The notes under the pieces: model-generated | The model's input: only the letters and a program-made list of their open reading frames with translations | What the model was told of the DNA's origin: nothing | The model's database searches: none | Source of the DNA: Robiginitomaculum sp. | GTDB taxonomy: Bacteria > Pseudomonadota > Alphaproteobacteria > Caulobacterales > Maricaulaceae | Reading direction: 5' to 3' | Length of the DNA: 13,466 bases | Assembly (NCBI GenBank): GCA_027071965.1 | Contig: JALSYJ010000144.1 | Span: 1 to 13,466, forward strand | Position numbers and translations under genes: made by a program | Part shown: positions 8,464 to 13,466 of the stretch, one piece after another | Layout of the letters: every line of letters starts with the position of its first letter | How positions within the stretch are numbered: the stretch's first letter is position 1

Positions 8464-8628
8464 ATGTCATTCATCAAGTCATTCTTCCGACCGTCACAAT
8501 CTGATGCCGTTGTTCTGGTGCCATCCAACAGCAATGACCCGCACCTTGGTGGGCCATCACCAAAACGTCCACATCTGGCTGATCGCAGAAAAGAGCGTCG
8601 CACTCGTCGTGAACAGCGCGCCGCATAA
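8464..8628 (+). CDS. Small arginine-rich protein, 54 residues, unknown function
   Basis: I do not recognise a family. The ATG at 8464 follows AAGGAG (8451-8456) by seven bases, the best ribosome binding site in the window. Upstream in-frame starts have no such signal and would only lengthen the N-terminus. The N-terminus MSFIKSFFRP is short, basic and hydrophobic. The middle (about 20-37) is rich in Pro, Asn, Ser and Gly, with PHLGGPSPKRPHL. The last 16 residues are almost all charged and mostly arginine (RRKERRTRREQRAA). This suggests a helical, possibly nucleic-acid-binding tail behind a possible membrane-touching N-terminus; that is inference from composition only. There is no cysteine. 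A strong hairpin terminator begins 46 bases after the stop, so it appears to be a stand-alone transcription unit, divergent from pepP. Confidence 0.7.
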   Translation: MSFIKSFFRPSQSDAVVLVPSNSNDPHLGGPSPKRPHLADRRKERRTRREQRAA

Positions 8629-8674
8629 TTAGCGAATATATCTCATTTTCGGCTTCTAGATCATTTTGCCAATA

Positions 8675-8713
8675 GCGCCACCTGATATAACAGGTGGCGC
8701 AGCCATGTCTTTT
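8675..8713 (+). terminator. Hairpin terminator after the small arginine-rich gene
   Basis: GCGCCACCTG (8675-8684) and CAGGTGGCGC (8691-8700) form a perfect ten-base, G+C-rich stem with a six-base loop ATATAA. TCTTTTT follows at 8707-8713. The T-run begins several bases after the stem, so termination may be imperfect. On the reverse strand no T-run follows, so it acts on forward transcription. Confidence 0.7.
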
Positions 8714-8728
8714 TCAATTTTGATGCGG

Positions 8729-8857
8729 CCTTAAAACCTGTTGCCACCTTGTCCACGGGGCAAGGGTTGGTGCCAGCGGTGAACATATGGCTGGCTGCAT
8801 CTGCCCTTACGAGCGATGGGAGACACCCTAACCTCTTACATTATAACAGGTTTAAGG
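8729..8857 (-). ncRNA. Candidate structured RNA, about 130 nt (strand uncertain)
   Basis: No convincing gene lies here, but the DNA folds into nested stems. Positions 8729-8742 and 8845-8857 pair over 13 bases with one bulge. Inside, GGTTGGTG (8765-8772) pairs with CACC-CT-AACC (8824-8833). CCTTGTCC (8747-8754) pairs with GGGGCAAGG (8758-8765 region), leaving a three-base loop. GCCAGC/GCTGGC (8772-8777, 8790-8795) encloses 12 bases. On the reverse strand CATCGCTC and GGGC-A-GATG (8798-8818) close a GTAA tetraloop of the GNRA class. Reverse strand is preferred for that loop and for a promoter-like pair upstream of it (TTGCTG at 8904-8899, GATAAG at 8882-8877, 16 apart). Against this, one hairpin keeps a G-U pair on the forward strand but becomes a C-A mismatch on the reverse. 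A long closing stem with a small hairpin on its 3' side recalls 6S RNA, but it is shorter than usual and lacks the common zapA/fau neighbours. Stems were found by eye only. Confidence 0.35.
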
Positions 8858-8893
8858 TTGGCGGGCGCCTTTTACACTTATCCCCTAAACCAA

Positions 8894-8940
8894 AGGGTCA
8901 GCAAATATACCCAAGGGATAGAAAAATTTGCGCTGACCCT
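8894..8940. repeat. Long inverted repeat (47 bases)
   Basis: AGGGTCAGC (8894-8902) and GCTGACCCT (8932-8940) are perfect nine-base arms. They are extended inward by AAAT/ATTT after a two-base bulge and enclose about 19 bases. TGACC recurs at 8946 and 8959 just outside. No T-run follows on either strand, so a simple terminator is unlikely. It could be part of the same RNA unit as 8729-8857, an operator, or half of a mobile repeat. Confidence 0.5.
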
Positions 8941-8961
8941 ATGAGTGACCCTTATCACTGA

Positions 8962-8990
8962 CCGTCACTCCGGCGAAAGCCGGTATCCAG
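8962..8990. repeat. Short dispersed-type hairpin repeat downstream of prmA
   Basis: The segment reads CCGTCACTCCGGCGAAAGCC and then GGTATCCAG. CCGGC/GCCGG closes a GAAA tetraloop at 8970-8983. It closely resembles the widespread proteobacterial intergenic motif GTCATTCCCGCGAAAGCGGG followed by AATCCAG. Only one copy is in the window, so dispersal cannot be shown here. It lies 11 bases beyond the prmA stop and may also help to end that transcript. Confidence 0.55.
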
Positions 8991-9001
8991 TTGGATGTTG
9001 G

Positions 9002-9853
9002 TTAGGCGCGCATTGTCAGGATTGCCCACTCGCCGCGATGTTGTAAGCGCAGCAATTGCAAACCAAAACCCGTATAGGCCGAGGTCACGGCTTCGGCCTG
9101 CGTTTCCAAAAGACCGGCCAGTATCAAAACGCCACCGGGCGCCAGCAGTGAGCTGATGCCAGAAGCCATGTCAATCAATGGCGCCGCCAGAATATTTGCA
9201 AACACCAGATCAAATCCGCCCACCTGCAATGCCGGATGCTCCACCCCATCGGCTATAAGGAGTTCAATTTTGTCCTGAACGCCATTGATTTGAACATTAC
9301 TGCTGGCGACCTCTATGGCTTCAGGGTCAATATCAGTAGCAATTATGTCCGCAGGCAAAGTCATGGCTACAGCAATCGCCAAAATTCCGGCGCCGGTTCC
9401 CAGATCCAATACCCGTGATGGCACAACCCCGGCCAACAGCAGTTTATCCAGCTCTATCAGGCAGCCGCTGGTGGTTTCATGATGCCCTGTGCCAAAAGCC
9501 ATGCCGGCTGGAATACATATGCAAACATCCTTAAGCTGATCACTTGCCTCTTCGTGGGAGCCGTGAATGAAAAACCGTCCGGCGCGCTGGGAGGTTAAAT
9601 AACGCAAGGACTCAATGACCCAGTTCTTTTCCGGCAGTGGTTTAATATCCACATGCAGATGATCAGGAATGTCAAGATCGCCCATCTGTTCTGCAGGCTG
9701 CTGCGCAAAGATTATCTGCAATCGCCAATCAGGTAATTCGTCATCAAACAATGAAAAAGAGAGCGGTGGCTCAACCAAACCATGCAAATGGTTTTCAATG
9801 TCCAGCAAATCTGACTTGGGCCCGACAATGGCCACCTGCCACAGCTCAGACAA
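9002..9853 (-). CDS. prmA: Ribosomal protein L11 methyltransferase PrmA
   Basis: PrmA transfers methyl groups from S-adenosylmethionine to amino groups of ribosomal protein L11 in the cytoplasm. With a TTG start at 9853 the protein has 283 residues, close to the usual 290. Motifs, in order, are GMAFGTGHHETT (about 117-128), the SAM loop LDLGTGAG (about 149-156), ATDIDPEAIEVA with the ribose-binding Asp, and the family signature NILAAPL (about 220-226). An ATG at 9919 is in frame but adds 22 residues without family character and overlaps the MerR coding end by 74 bases. The TTG version begins SELWQVAIVGP, as the family does, and overlaps merR by eight bases, suggesting translational coupling. 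No strong ribosome binding site precedes the TTG, so the exact start remains uncertain. The pairing with a metal regulator upstream is unusual and may be accidental. Confidence 0.95.
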   Translation of the reverse strand: MSELWQVAIVGPKSDLLDIENHLHGLVEPPLSFSLFDDELPDWRLQIIFAQQPAEQMGDLDIPDHLHVDIKPLPEKNWVIESLRYLTSQRAGRFFIHGSHEEASDQLKDVCICIPAGMAFGTGHHETTSGCLIELDKLLLAGVVPSRVLDLGTGAGILAIAVAMTLPADIIATDIDPEAIEVASSNVQINGVQDKIELLIADGVEHPALQVGGFDLVFANILAAPLIDMASGISSLLAPGGVLILAGLLETQAEAVTSAYTGFGLQLLRLQHRGEWAILTMRA

Positions 9854-10292
9854 AACTTTTGCTTTCGATGTTTTGGTGATGATCGTGCAGACACAATTGA
9901 TGATTGGCCAGGGTCTCAATCACCCGGCAGGAGCCACTGGTATTGCCCATGTCACAGGCCTGTATGCGCTTTAACTCTTGTTCCAATTGCTGCAAAGCAT
10001 GAATACGGTCGCGAATTTTGGCCAGATTCTCCGCAACAATGGCATCAGCAGTAGCACAAGGCTTTTCCGGCTGATCTGCCAAAGACAGTAACTCTTTGAT
10101 TTGCGGCAGGGAAAACCCCAAAGAACGGGCATGACGAATAAAAGCCAGTCGCTTTAGGTCATTTGGCCCGTAACGGCGCTGCCCGGCCTGATTGCGCCAC
10201 GGCTCCGGCATTAAACCCAGTTTTTCGTAATAGCGAACCGTTTGCACATTGCTGCCGGTTTCTTTGGCTATTTTGCCGATTGAATAATCCAT
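9846..10292 (-). CDS. MerR-family regulator sensing a divalent metal (ZntR/CadR-like)
   Basis: This is a 148-residue dimeric activator that twists promoters with over-long spacers. The ATG at 10292 is chosen because MDYSIGKIAKETG is the normal family start and AAGAG lies upstream; an in-frame ATG at 10349 would add 19 foreign residues and cover the operator. The winged helix-turn-helix spans about 1-70 (VRYYEKLGL, RRYGPNDLKRLAFIRHAR, LGFSLPQIKELL). A long dimerisation helix follows (about 80-110). Metal ligands fit the ZntR plan: Cys79 at the position marking divalent-metal sensors, then Cys113 and Cys122. A further Cys134 and a histidine-rich tail, CLHDHH, recall CadR. Zinc, cadmium, lead or cobalt are likely signals; copper(I) is less likely because of Cys79. 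The adjacent divergent cation transporter is the expected target. Confidence 0.92.
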   Translation of the reverse strand: MDYSIGKIAKETGSNVQTVRYYEKLGLMPEPWRNQAGQRRYGPNDLKRLAFIRHARSLGFSLPQIKELLSLADQPEKPCATADAIVAENLAKIRDRIHALQQLEQELKRIQACDMGNTSGSCRVIETLANHQLCLHDHHQNIESKSFV

Positions 10293-10302
10293 AAAATAAC
10301 TC

Positions 10303-10336
10303 TTGTCCCTATAGCTGCTACAGGGTGCAATATAAT
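10303..10336 (+). promoter_or_regulatory. MerR-type operator and promoter of the cation transporter
   Basis: A 19-base dyad, CCCTaTAGC-t-GCTAcAGGG (10307-10325), has nine-base arms with one mismatch. It lies between TTGTCC (10303-10308) and TATAAT (10331-10336), the layout of MerR-activated promoters. The spacing between these hexamers is 22 bases; taking TCCCTA (10306-10311) as the -35 gives the usual 19. TATAAT would place the transcript start about 20 bases before the transporter ATG. The dyad also lies 15 bases upstream of the merR start, so self-control is possible. Confidence 0.75.
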
Positions 10337-10362
10337 GCAAAACAGCCAAAAAGGAACCAGTA

Positions 10363-10983
10363 ATGGGTGCCAGTTGCGGACACGATAATCAATTTGACGG
10401 TGAAAGCCCAAAGTACAAGGCCGCGCTTTGGGCGGTTATTGCCATAAATGGCGGCATGTTCATTGTAGAAATGGGCGCAGGAGCCCTTTCCGGATCAATG
10501 GCCCTAAAGGCAGATGCTCTGGATTTTTTAGGTGATACAATGACCTATGCTTTAAGCCTGTATGCGATTGGCATGTCATTGCGCTTTCGCGCTGGTGCTG
10601 CCATGTTAAAAGGAATGTCACTGGCAGTGTTGAGCCTTTGGGTTTTGGCCAGCTCCATCTGGCATTTCTTTGGCACCACAATACCCGATGCCCCAACAAT
10701 GGGCTGGATAGGATTTATGGCATTGGTTGCCAATGTGGTTTCGGTGTTAATTTTACTTAAATTCAAAGATGGCGACTCCAATGTACGCTCGGTCTGGCTG
10801 TGTTCACGCAATGATGCTATTGGCAATGTAGCCGTTATCGGAGCGGCATGGCTGGTAGCGATCACCCAAAGCAAATATCCTGATCTGGTAGTTGCCATAT
10901 TGATGAGCACCTTGTTTTTGTCCTCTGCGTGGCAGATTATCAAGCAGGCCAGCAATGAATGGAAACATGATGGTCAGCACTAA
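10363..10983 (+). CDS. Short cation diffusion facilitator (metal efflux transporter without C-terminal domain)
   Basis: The 206 residues form only the six-helix membrane domain of a CDF/CzcD-type metal/proton antiporter. Helices are roughly at 20-40, 44-70, 80-101, 113-133, 150-167 and 173-191. The usual cytoplasmic C-terminal domain (about 90 residues) is missing, and the coding end is a clean TAA after EWKHDGQH. The metal site is altered: helix 2 has Asp54-x3-Asp58 in ADALDFLGD where His-x3-Asp is common, and helix 5 has Asp151-x3-Asn155 in SRNDAIGN. I recall this pattern as typical of a MerR-linked short CDF branch, so it is probably not decay. Cys5 and His7, and His at the C-terminus, may be extra ligands. 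AAAAGGAA precedes the ATG by seven bases. Export of a divalent metal across the inner membrane, induced through the divergent MerR protein, is the likely role. Confidence 0.88.
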   Translation: MGASCGHDNQFDGESPKYKAALWAVIAINGGMFIVEMGAGALSGSMALKADALDFLGDTMTYALSLYAIGMSLRFRAGAAMLKGMSLAVLSLWVLASSIWHFFGTTIPDAPTMGWIGFMALVANVVSVLILLKFKDGDSNVRSVWLCSRNDAIGNVAVIGAAWLVAITQSKYPDLVVAILMSTLFLSSAWQIIKQASNEWKHDGQH

Positions 10984-10993
10984 AGGGCTATGG

Positions 10994-13093
10994 CTATTCG
11001 AGTTTTTCCGACAAGGAAACCAATAGGTCACTTAGCGGGTCTTCCTCTGGAGTTTCAGTAATTTCAGGTGCCATGATCAAAGCCGGATTGGGCGATGGGC
11101 GTTTCTTTAGCCATTCACTCATATAGGCTTGCCATATCTGCGCCGGAAGACCGCCTCCGGTTACTTGTGCCATCGGCCTGTTTTGATCATCACCAACCCA
11201 GACACCGGCGGTTTCTGCCCCGGCATATCCAATAAACCATGCATCACGGAAGCGGTTAGTGGTGCCGGTTTTACCCCCAGCCTCATAGCCCGCAATGCGG
11301 GCCCTGCGCCCTGTTCCCTCGGTTATTACAGTTTGCAGCATCAAATTAATTCCAGCCAGTTCATGATCTGCGATTACTTTTGAAGGAGGTATTTGTTTAC
11401 GCTGCCATAATACCGGCCCCCCTTGCACACTGATTTTGGAAATACCGTGCGGTTGTGCCCGATACCCGCCATTGGCAAACGGCGCATAGGCGGATGTAAG
11501 TTCGATCAGGGAAGTGGCATTGGTTCCAAGTGACATGGAACGGGTGGTTGCAATTGGCATGTCCATGCCCAGACGGCGTGCAGTTCTGGCCACGCGGGTT
11601 CGACCCACTTCTTCGGTCAATTGCACCGCCACTGTGTTCACCGAGGTGGCAAGGGCTGTTTTCAGGCTGATTTTACCTTTGAATTCATCCTTGTAATTTC
11701 GCGGTGTCCAATCACCAATGGTAACAGGCTTATCTTCGCGAATTGTCCATGGGCCAAGCCCGTTTTCAAGAGCCGCCAGATAAACAAAAGGCTTAAAAGC
11801 AGAACCTGGCTGTCTTTTGGCCTGTGTTGCCCGGTTGAACTGGCTTTTTGCGTATGATTTACCACCAGCCATAGCTTCAACACCACCATCGGGGGCCAAG
11901 GCCACCAATGCGCCCTGGTTTGCGTTTTTCTTTGCCTGATCGGCAGTTAACACCTTGGCCAATGCCCGCTCAGCCGCCCGTTGCGCCGTCAGATCAAGAG
12001 TGGTGTGAACGATTAGATCTGTTTTAACCTCGCCAACCCGTCGTCGCACTTGCGGAGCCAGCCAATCAACAAAATATGATGCTGACGGTGTTGCCTTTAC
12101 CGGTTTTACCAGAATTGGCTTAGCAAAGGCCCGTTCTTGTTCTTCAGAAGATATCTTGCCCGTTTTGACCATGACATCCAGAACAATAGTGGCCCTGCGC
12201 TCAGCACGGGCAAGATCAGAGGTTGGGCTGTAACGATTGGGAGCTTTTAACAGGCCCGCAATCATTGCGGCTTCGCCCAGATCCAGATCTATTGCCGGCT
12301 TGCCAAAATATGAAAGTGCAGCCGCCTCAACCCCCCATGCCCCGCGCCCAAAATAGACCCGGTTCAAATAAAGTGATAAAATTTCATCCTTGGAAAACTT
12401 CTGTTCCAGCCACAGGGCCAGCATTAATTCCTGGGCTTTGCGCTTATAGGTGCGCTCTGATGACAGGAACAGGTTTTTTGCCAATTGCTGCGTTAAGGTC
12501 GAACCGCCTTGTACAATATGCCCGGCACGGACATTGGCCCACATAGCCCGGGCCAGACCGATAATATCCACACCAAAATGATCATAAAACCTTCTGTCCT
12601 CTACCGACAAGATGGCATCAATCAAACTATCCGGTAGCTTGCCAAGTTCCACCGGAGGAGCATATGCCGCTCCTTGTACGGCAATAACCTGCCCGTGGCG
12701 ATCCAAAAACGTGACACTTGGCCGGCGTTCCACCTGCCAGAGACCGGAAGTGTCCGGTAAATCACTGGCATAGGTCACCAGAACAAATACGCCGATCAAC
12801 CCTGCCCATACTGACATCACAAGTGACCAATATACGGTCTTGCCAAATACTTTTGACCAAAAACCCTTTGGTTGTTTTTTGCTAGATTTTGAGCCTGCTC
12901 TGCTGGCGCGGGCAGGTTTTGCAGTCGGTTTATCTGATTTTACGCTACGCTTTTTAGGCGAAGAAGACTTATTAGCGGAATAGCTGCGCTTGCCGATGGT
13001 TATCGGTTTGCGCCTGGCTTTTTTTGCTGGCGGTTTTCCTGATCGTTTGTTGACCAAGTTTATCCCCGTGACATTTAACGTAAAGTCCGGCAA
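10994..13093 (-). CDS. Class A penicillin-binding protein (PBP1A-like glycosyltransferase/transpeptidase)
   Basis: This enzyme polymerises lipid II into glycan strands and cross-links them on the periplasmic face. A very basic, Lys/Ser-rich cytoplasmic tail (about 15-80) is followed by one membrane anchor (about 87-108). The GT51 domain (about 130-300) has catalytic Glu165 in EDRRFYDHFG, GGSTLTQQLAKN and ALWLEQKFSKDEILSLYLN. The transpeptidase (about 385-640) has Ser431-x2-Lys434 in PGSAFKPF, Ser484-Val-Asn486 and Lys608-Thr-Gly-Thr. At 699 residues it lacks the large inserted domain of E. coli PBP1A. There is no ATG near the start: the longest version begins with TTG at 13093, while a TTG at 13057 has GGGG six bases upstream and is a good alternative (687 residues). 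Its 3' end converges on the transporter, with ten bases between the stops and no terminator visible. Confidence 0.95.
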   Translation of the reverse strand: MPDFTLNVTGINLVNKRSGKPPAKKARRKPITIGKRSYSANKSSSPKKRSVKSDKPTAKPARASRAGSKSSKKQPKGFWSKVFGKTVYWSLVMSVWAGLIGVFVLVTYASDLPDTSGLWQVERRPSVTFLDRHGQVIAVQGAAYAPPVELGKLPDSLIDAILSVEDRRFYDHFGVDIIGLARAMWANVRAGHIVQGGSTLTQQLAKNLFLSSERTYKRKAQELMLALWLEQKFSKDEILSLYLNRVYFGRGAWGVEAAALSYFGKPAIDLDLGEAAMIAGLLKAPNRYSPTSDLARAERRATIVLDVMVKTGKISSEEQERAFAKPILVKPVKATPSASYFVDWLAPQVRRRVGEVKTDLIVHTTLDLTAQRAAERALAKVLTADQAKKNANQGALVALAPDGGVEAMAGGKSYAKSQFNRATQAKRQPGSAFKPFVYLAALENGLGPWTIREDKPVTIGDWTPRNYKDEFKGKISLKTALATSVNTVAVQLTEEVGRTRVARTARRLGMDMPIATTRSMSLGTNATSLIELTSAYAPFANGGYRAQPHGISKISVQGGPVLWQRKQIPPSKVIADHELAGINLMLQTVITEGTGRRARIAGYEAGGKTGTTNRFRDAWFIGYAGAETAGVWVGDDQNRPMAQVTGGGLPAQIWQAYMSEWLKKRPSPNPALIMAPEITETPEEDPLSDLLVSLSEKLE

Positions 13094-13152
13094 GCAATCT
13101 GCGCCAAAGCCATTAAGAGCCGATGAATCAATTATGCGGTTTGGGTGTCGCT

Positions 13153-13179
13153 ATTCGCTTCGAATCATTGTTTTACAAT
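13153..13179 (+). promoter_or_regulatory. Possible promoter and operator of the small Cro/CI-type gene
   Basis: TACAAT (13174-13179) is a good -10 box, 23 bases before the ATG at 13203. The -35 region lacks a good hexamer but holds an inverted repeat, ATTCG-CTT-CGAAT (13153-13165), where a small autoregulator could bind. A GAATC, the CcrM methylation target of alphaproteobacteria, sits on this repeat at 13162-13166, with another at 13125-13129. Confidence 0.35.
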
Positions 13180-13202
13180 AAAAGAGCAAAACAGGGGACT
13201 TG

Positions 13203-13409
13203 ATGGGCATAAAAATCACACTGAATGTCATGTTGGCGCAGCGAAACATGAAAGCCAGGGATCTGGCAGAATTTGTCGGCATTACCGAACAAAACCTGTC
13301 ATTGCTGCGTACGGGTAAGGTAAAGGGTGTACGCTTTTCCACATTGGCCAAAATCTGCGAGGCGCTTGACTGCAAGCCCGGCGATATTCTGGACTTTGAG
13401 TCTGACTAA
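13203..13409 (+). CDS. Small Cro/CI-type helix-turn-helix regulator, 68 residues
   Basis: The ATG at 13203 is preceded by AGGGG at five bases; a TTG directly before it is ignored. The whole protein is one XRE-type DNA-binding domain with five predicted helices. ARDLAEFVGITEQNLSLLRTGK (about 18-39) is the helix-turn-helix, and FSTLAKICEALDCKPGDILDF (about 46-66) is the closing part typical of YozG-like stand-alone regulators. There is no effector domain, so it probably acts as a dimer on few targets, perhaps its own promoter. It is divergent from the penicillin-binding protein gene with 109 bases between. Nothing nearby suggests a phage or a toxin partner in the visible sequence, but the right side is cut off 57 bases later. 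Confidence 0.9.
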   Translation: MGIKITLNVMLAQRNMKARDLAEFVGITEQNLSLLRTGKVKGVRFSTLAKICEALDCKPGDILDFESD

Positions 13410-13410
13410 A

Positions 13411-13466
13411 GCATTTTTAGCAAAAGTGGGCACCGGTTTTGCGGCCAAAAATGCGATAAACAAAGA
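13411..13466. repeat. Palindromic dispersed-type repeat at the right edge
   Basis: GCATTTTTAGCAAAA (13411-13425) and TTTTGCGGCCAAAAATGC (13437-13454) are imperfect inverted arms round GTGGGCACCGG. The form AAAAGTG...CGGTTTTGC, followed by ATAAACAAAGA, resembles a palindromic intergenic element I associate with Hyphomicrobiales genomes. It begins two bases after the regulator's stop codon and could end its transcript. It may continue past the window, and copy number cannot be judged from a single copy. Confidence 0.5.

Noticed and set aside
8749..8961. 70-residue open frame on the forward strand
   Set aside because: It runs through the stems of the candidate RNA and both inverted repeats, has no ribosome binding site, and its composition does not look coding.
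10293..10349. Longer merR start at 10349
   Set aside because: It would place codons over the operator dyad and TATAAT box and add 19 residues absent from the family.
1..13466. CRISPR array, prophage, insertion sequence, toxin-antitoxin pair or defence system
   Set aside because: There are no regularly spaced repeats, no transposase or integrase, and no partner gene for the small regulators within the window.

Overview
The window looks like a chromosomal stretch from an alphaproteobacterium, probably Hyphomicrobiales or a near relative. The gene families point there: a PutA without a DNA-binding domain, a three-domain aminopeptidase P, PrmA, a glycosyltransferase with alphaproteobacterial-type motifs, and a palindromic intergenic repeat at the right edge of a kind I associate with rhizobial genomes. 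Base composition looks moderate and even, with no integrase, transposase, phage gene, tRNA, rRNA or CRISPR array. I cannot name the genus.

Left part (1-4079): a family 4 glycosyltransferase, cut off by the left edge, runs leftwards. Across a 169-base divergent gap, putA encodes the complete two-step proline-to-glutamate enzyme.

Middle (4080-8292): a 435-base gap carries a promoter overlapped by two NrdR-type boxes, followed by nrdA, the large subunit of class I ribonucleotide reductase. This NrdA has no N-terminal ATP-cone and no nrdB lies beside it. It converges on pepP, an Xaa-Pro aminopeptidase.

Accessory-looking part (8293-9001): a 54-residue arginine-rich protein with a strong ribosome binding site and a strong hairpin terminator is followed by about 300 bases without a gene. 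That gap can be folded into a nested set of stems (8729-8857), followed by a second long inverted repeat and a short dispersed-type hairpin. This is the least explained part of the window and the best candidate for something new, most likely a structured RNA.

Right part (9002-13466): prmA and a MerR-family metal regulator overlap by eight bases and are probably co-transcribed. The regulator faces a short cation-diffusion transporter across a 70-base gap holding a 19-bp dyad and a TATAAT box, so the pair forms a metal-sensing and export module. A class A penicillin-binding protein converges on the transporter. It is divergent from a 68-residue Cro/CI-type regulator, which is followed by the palindromic repeat at the edge.

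Most of the window is housekeeping metabolism, DNA precursor synthesis and cell wall growth. The interest lies in the regulatory sites and in the 8.6-9.0 kb gap.
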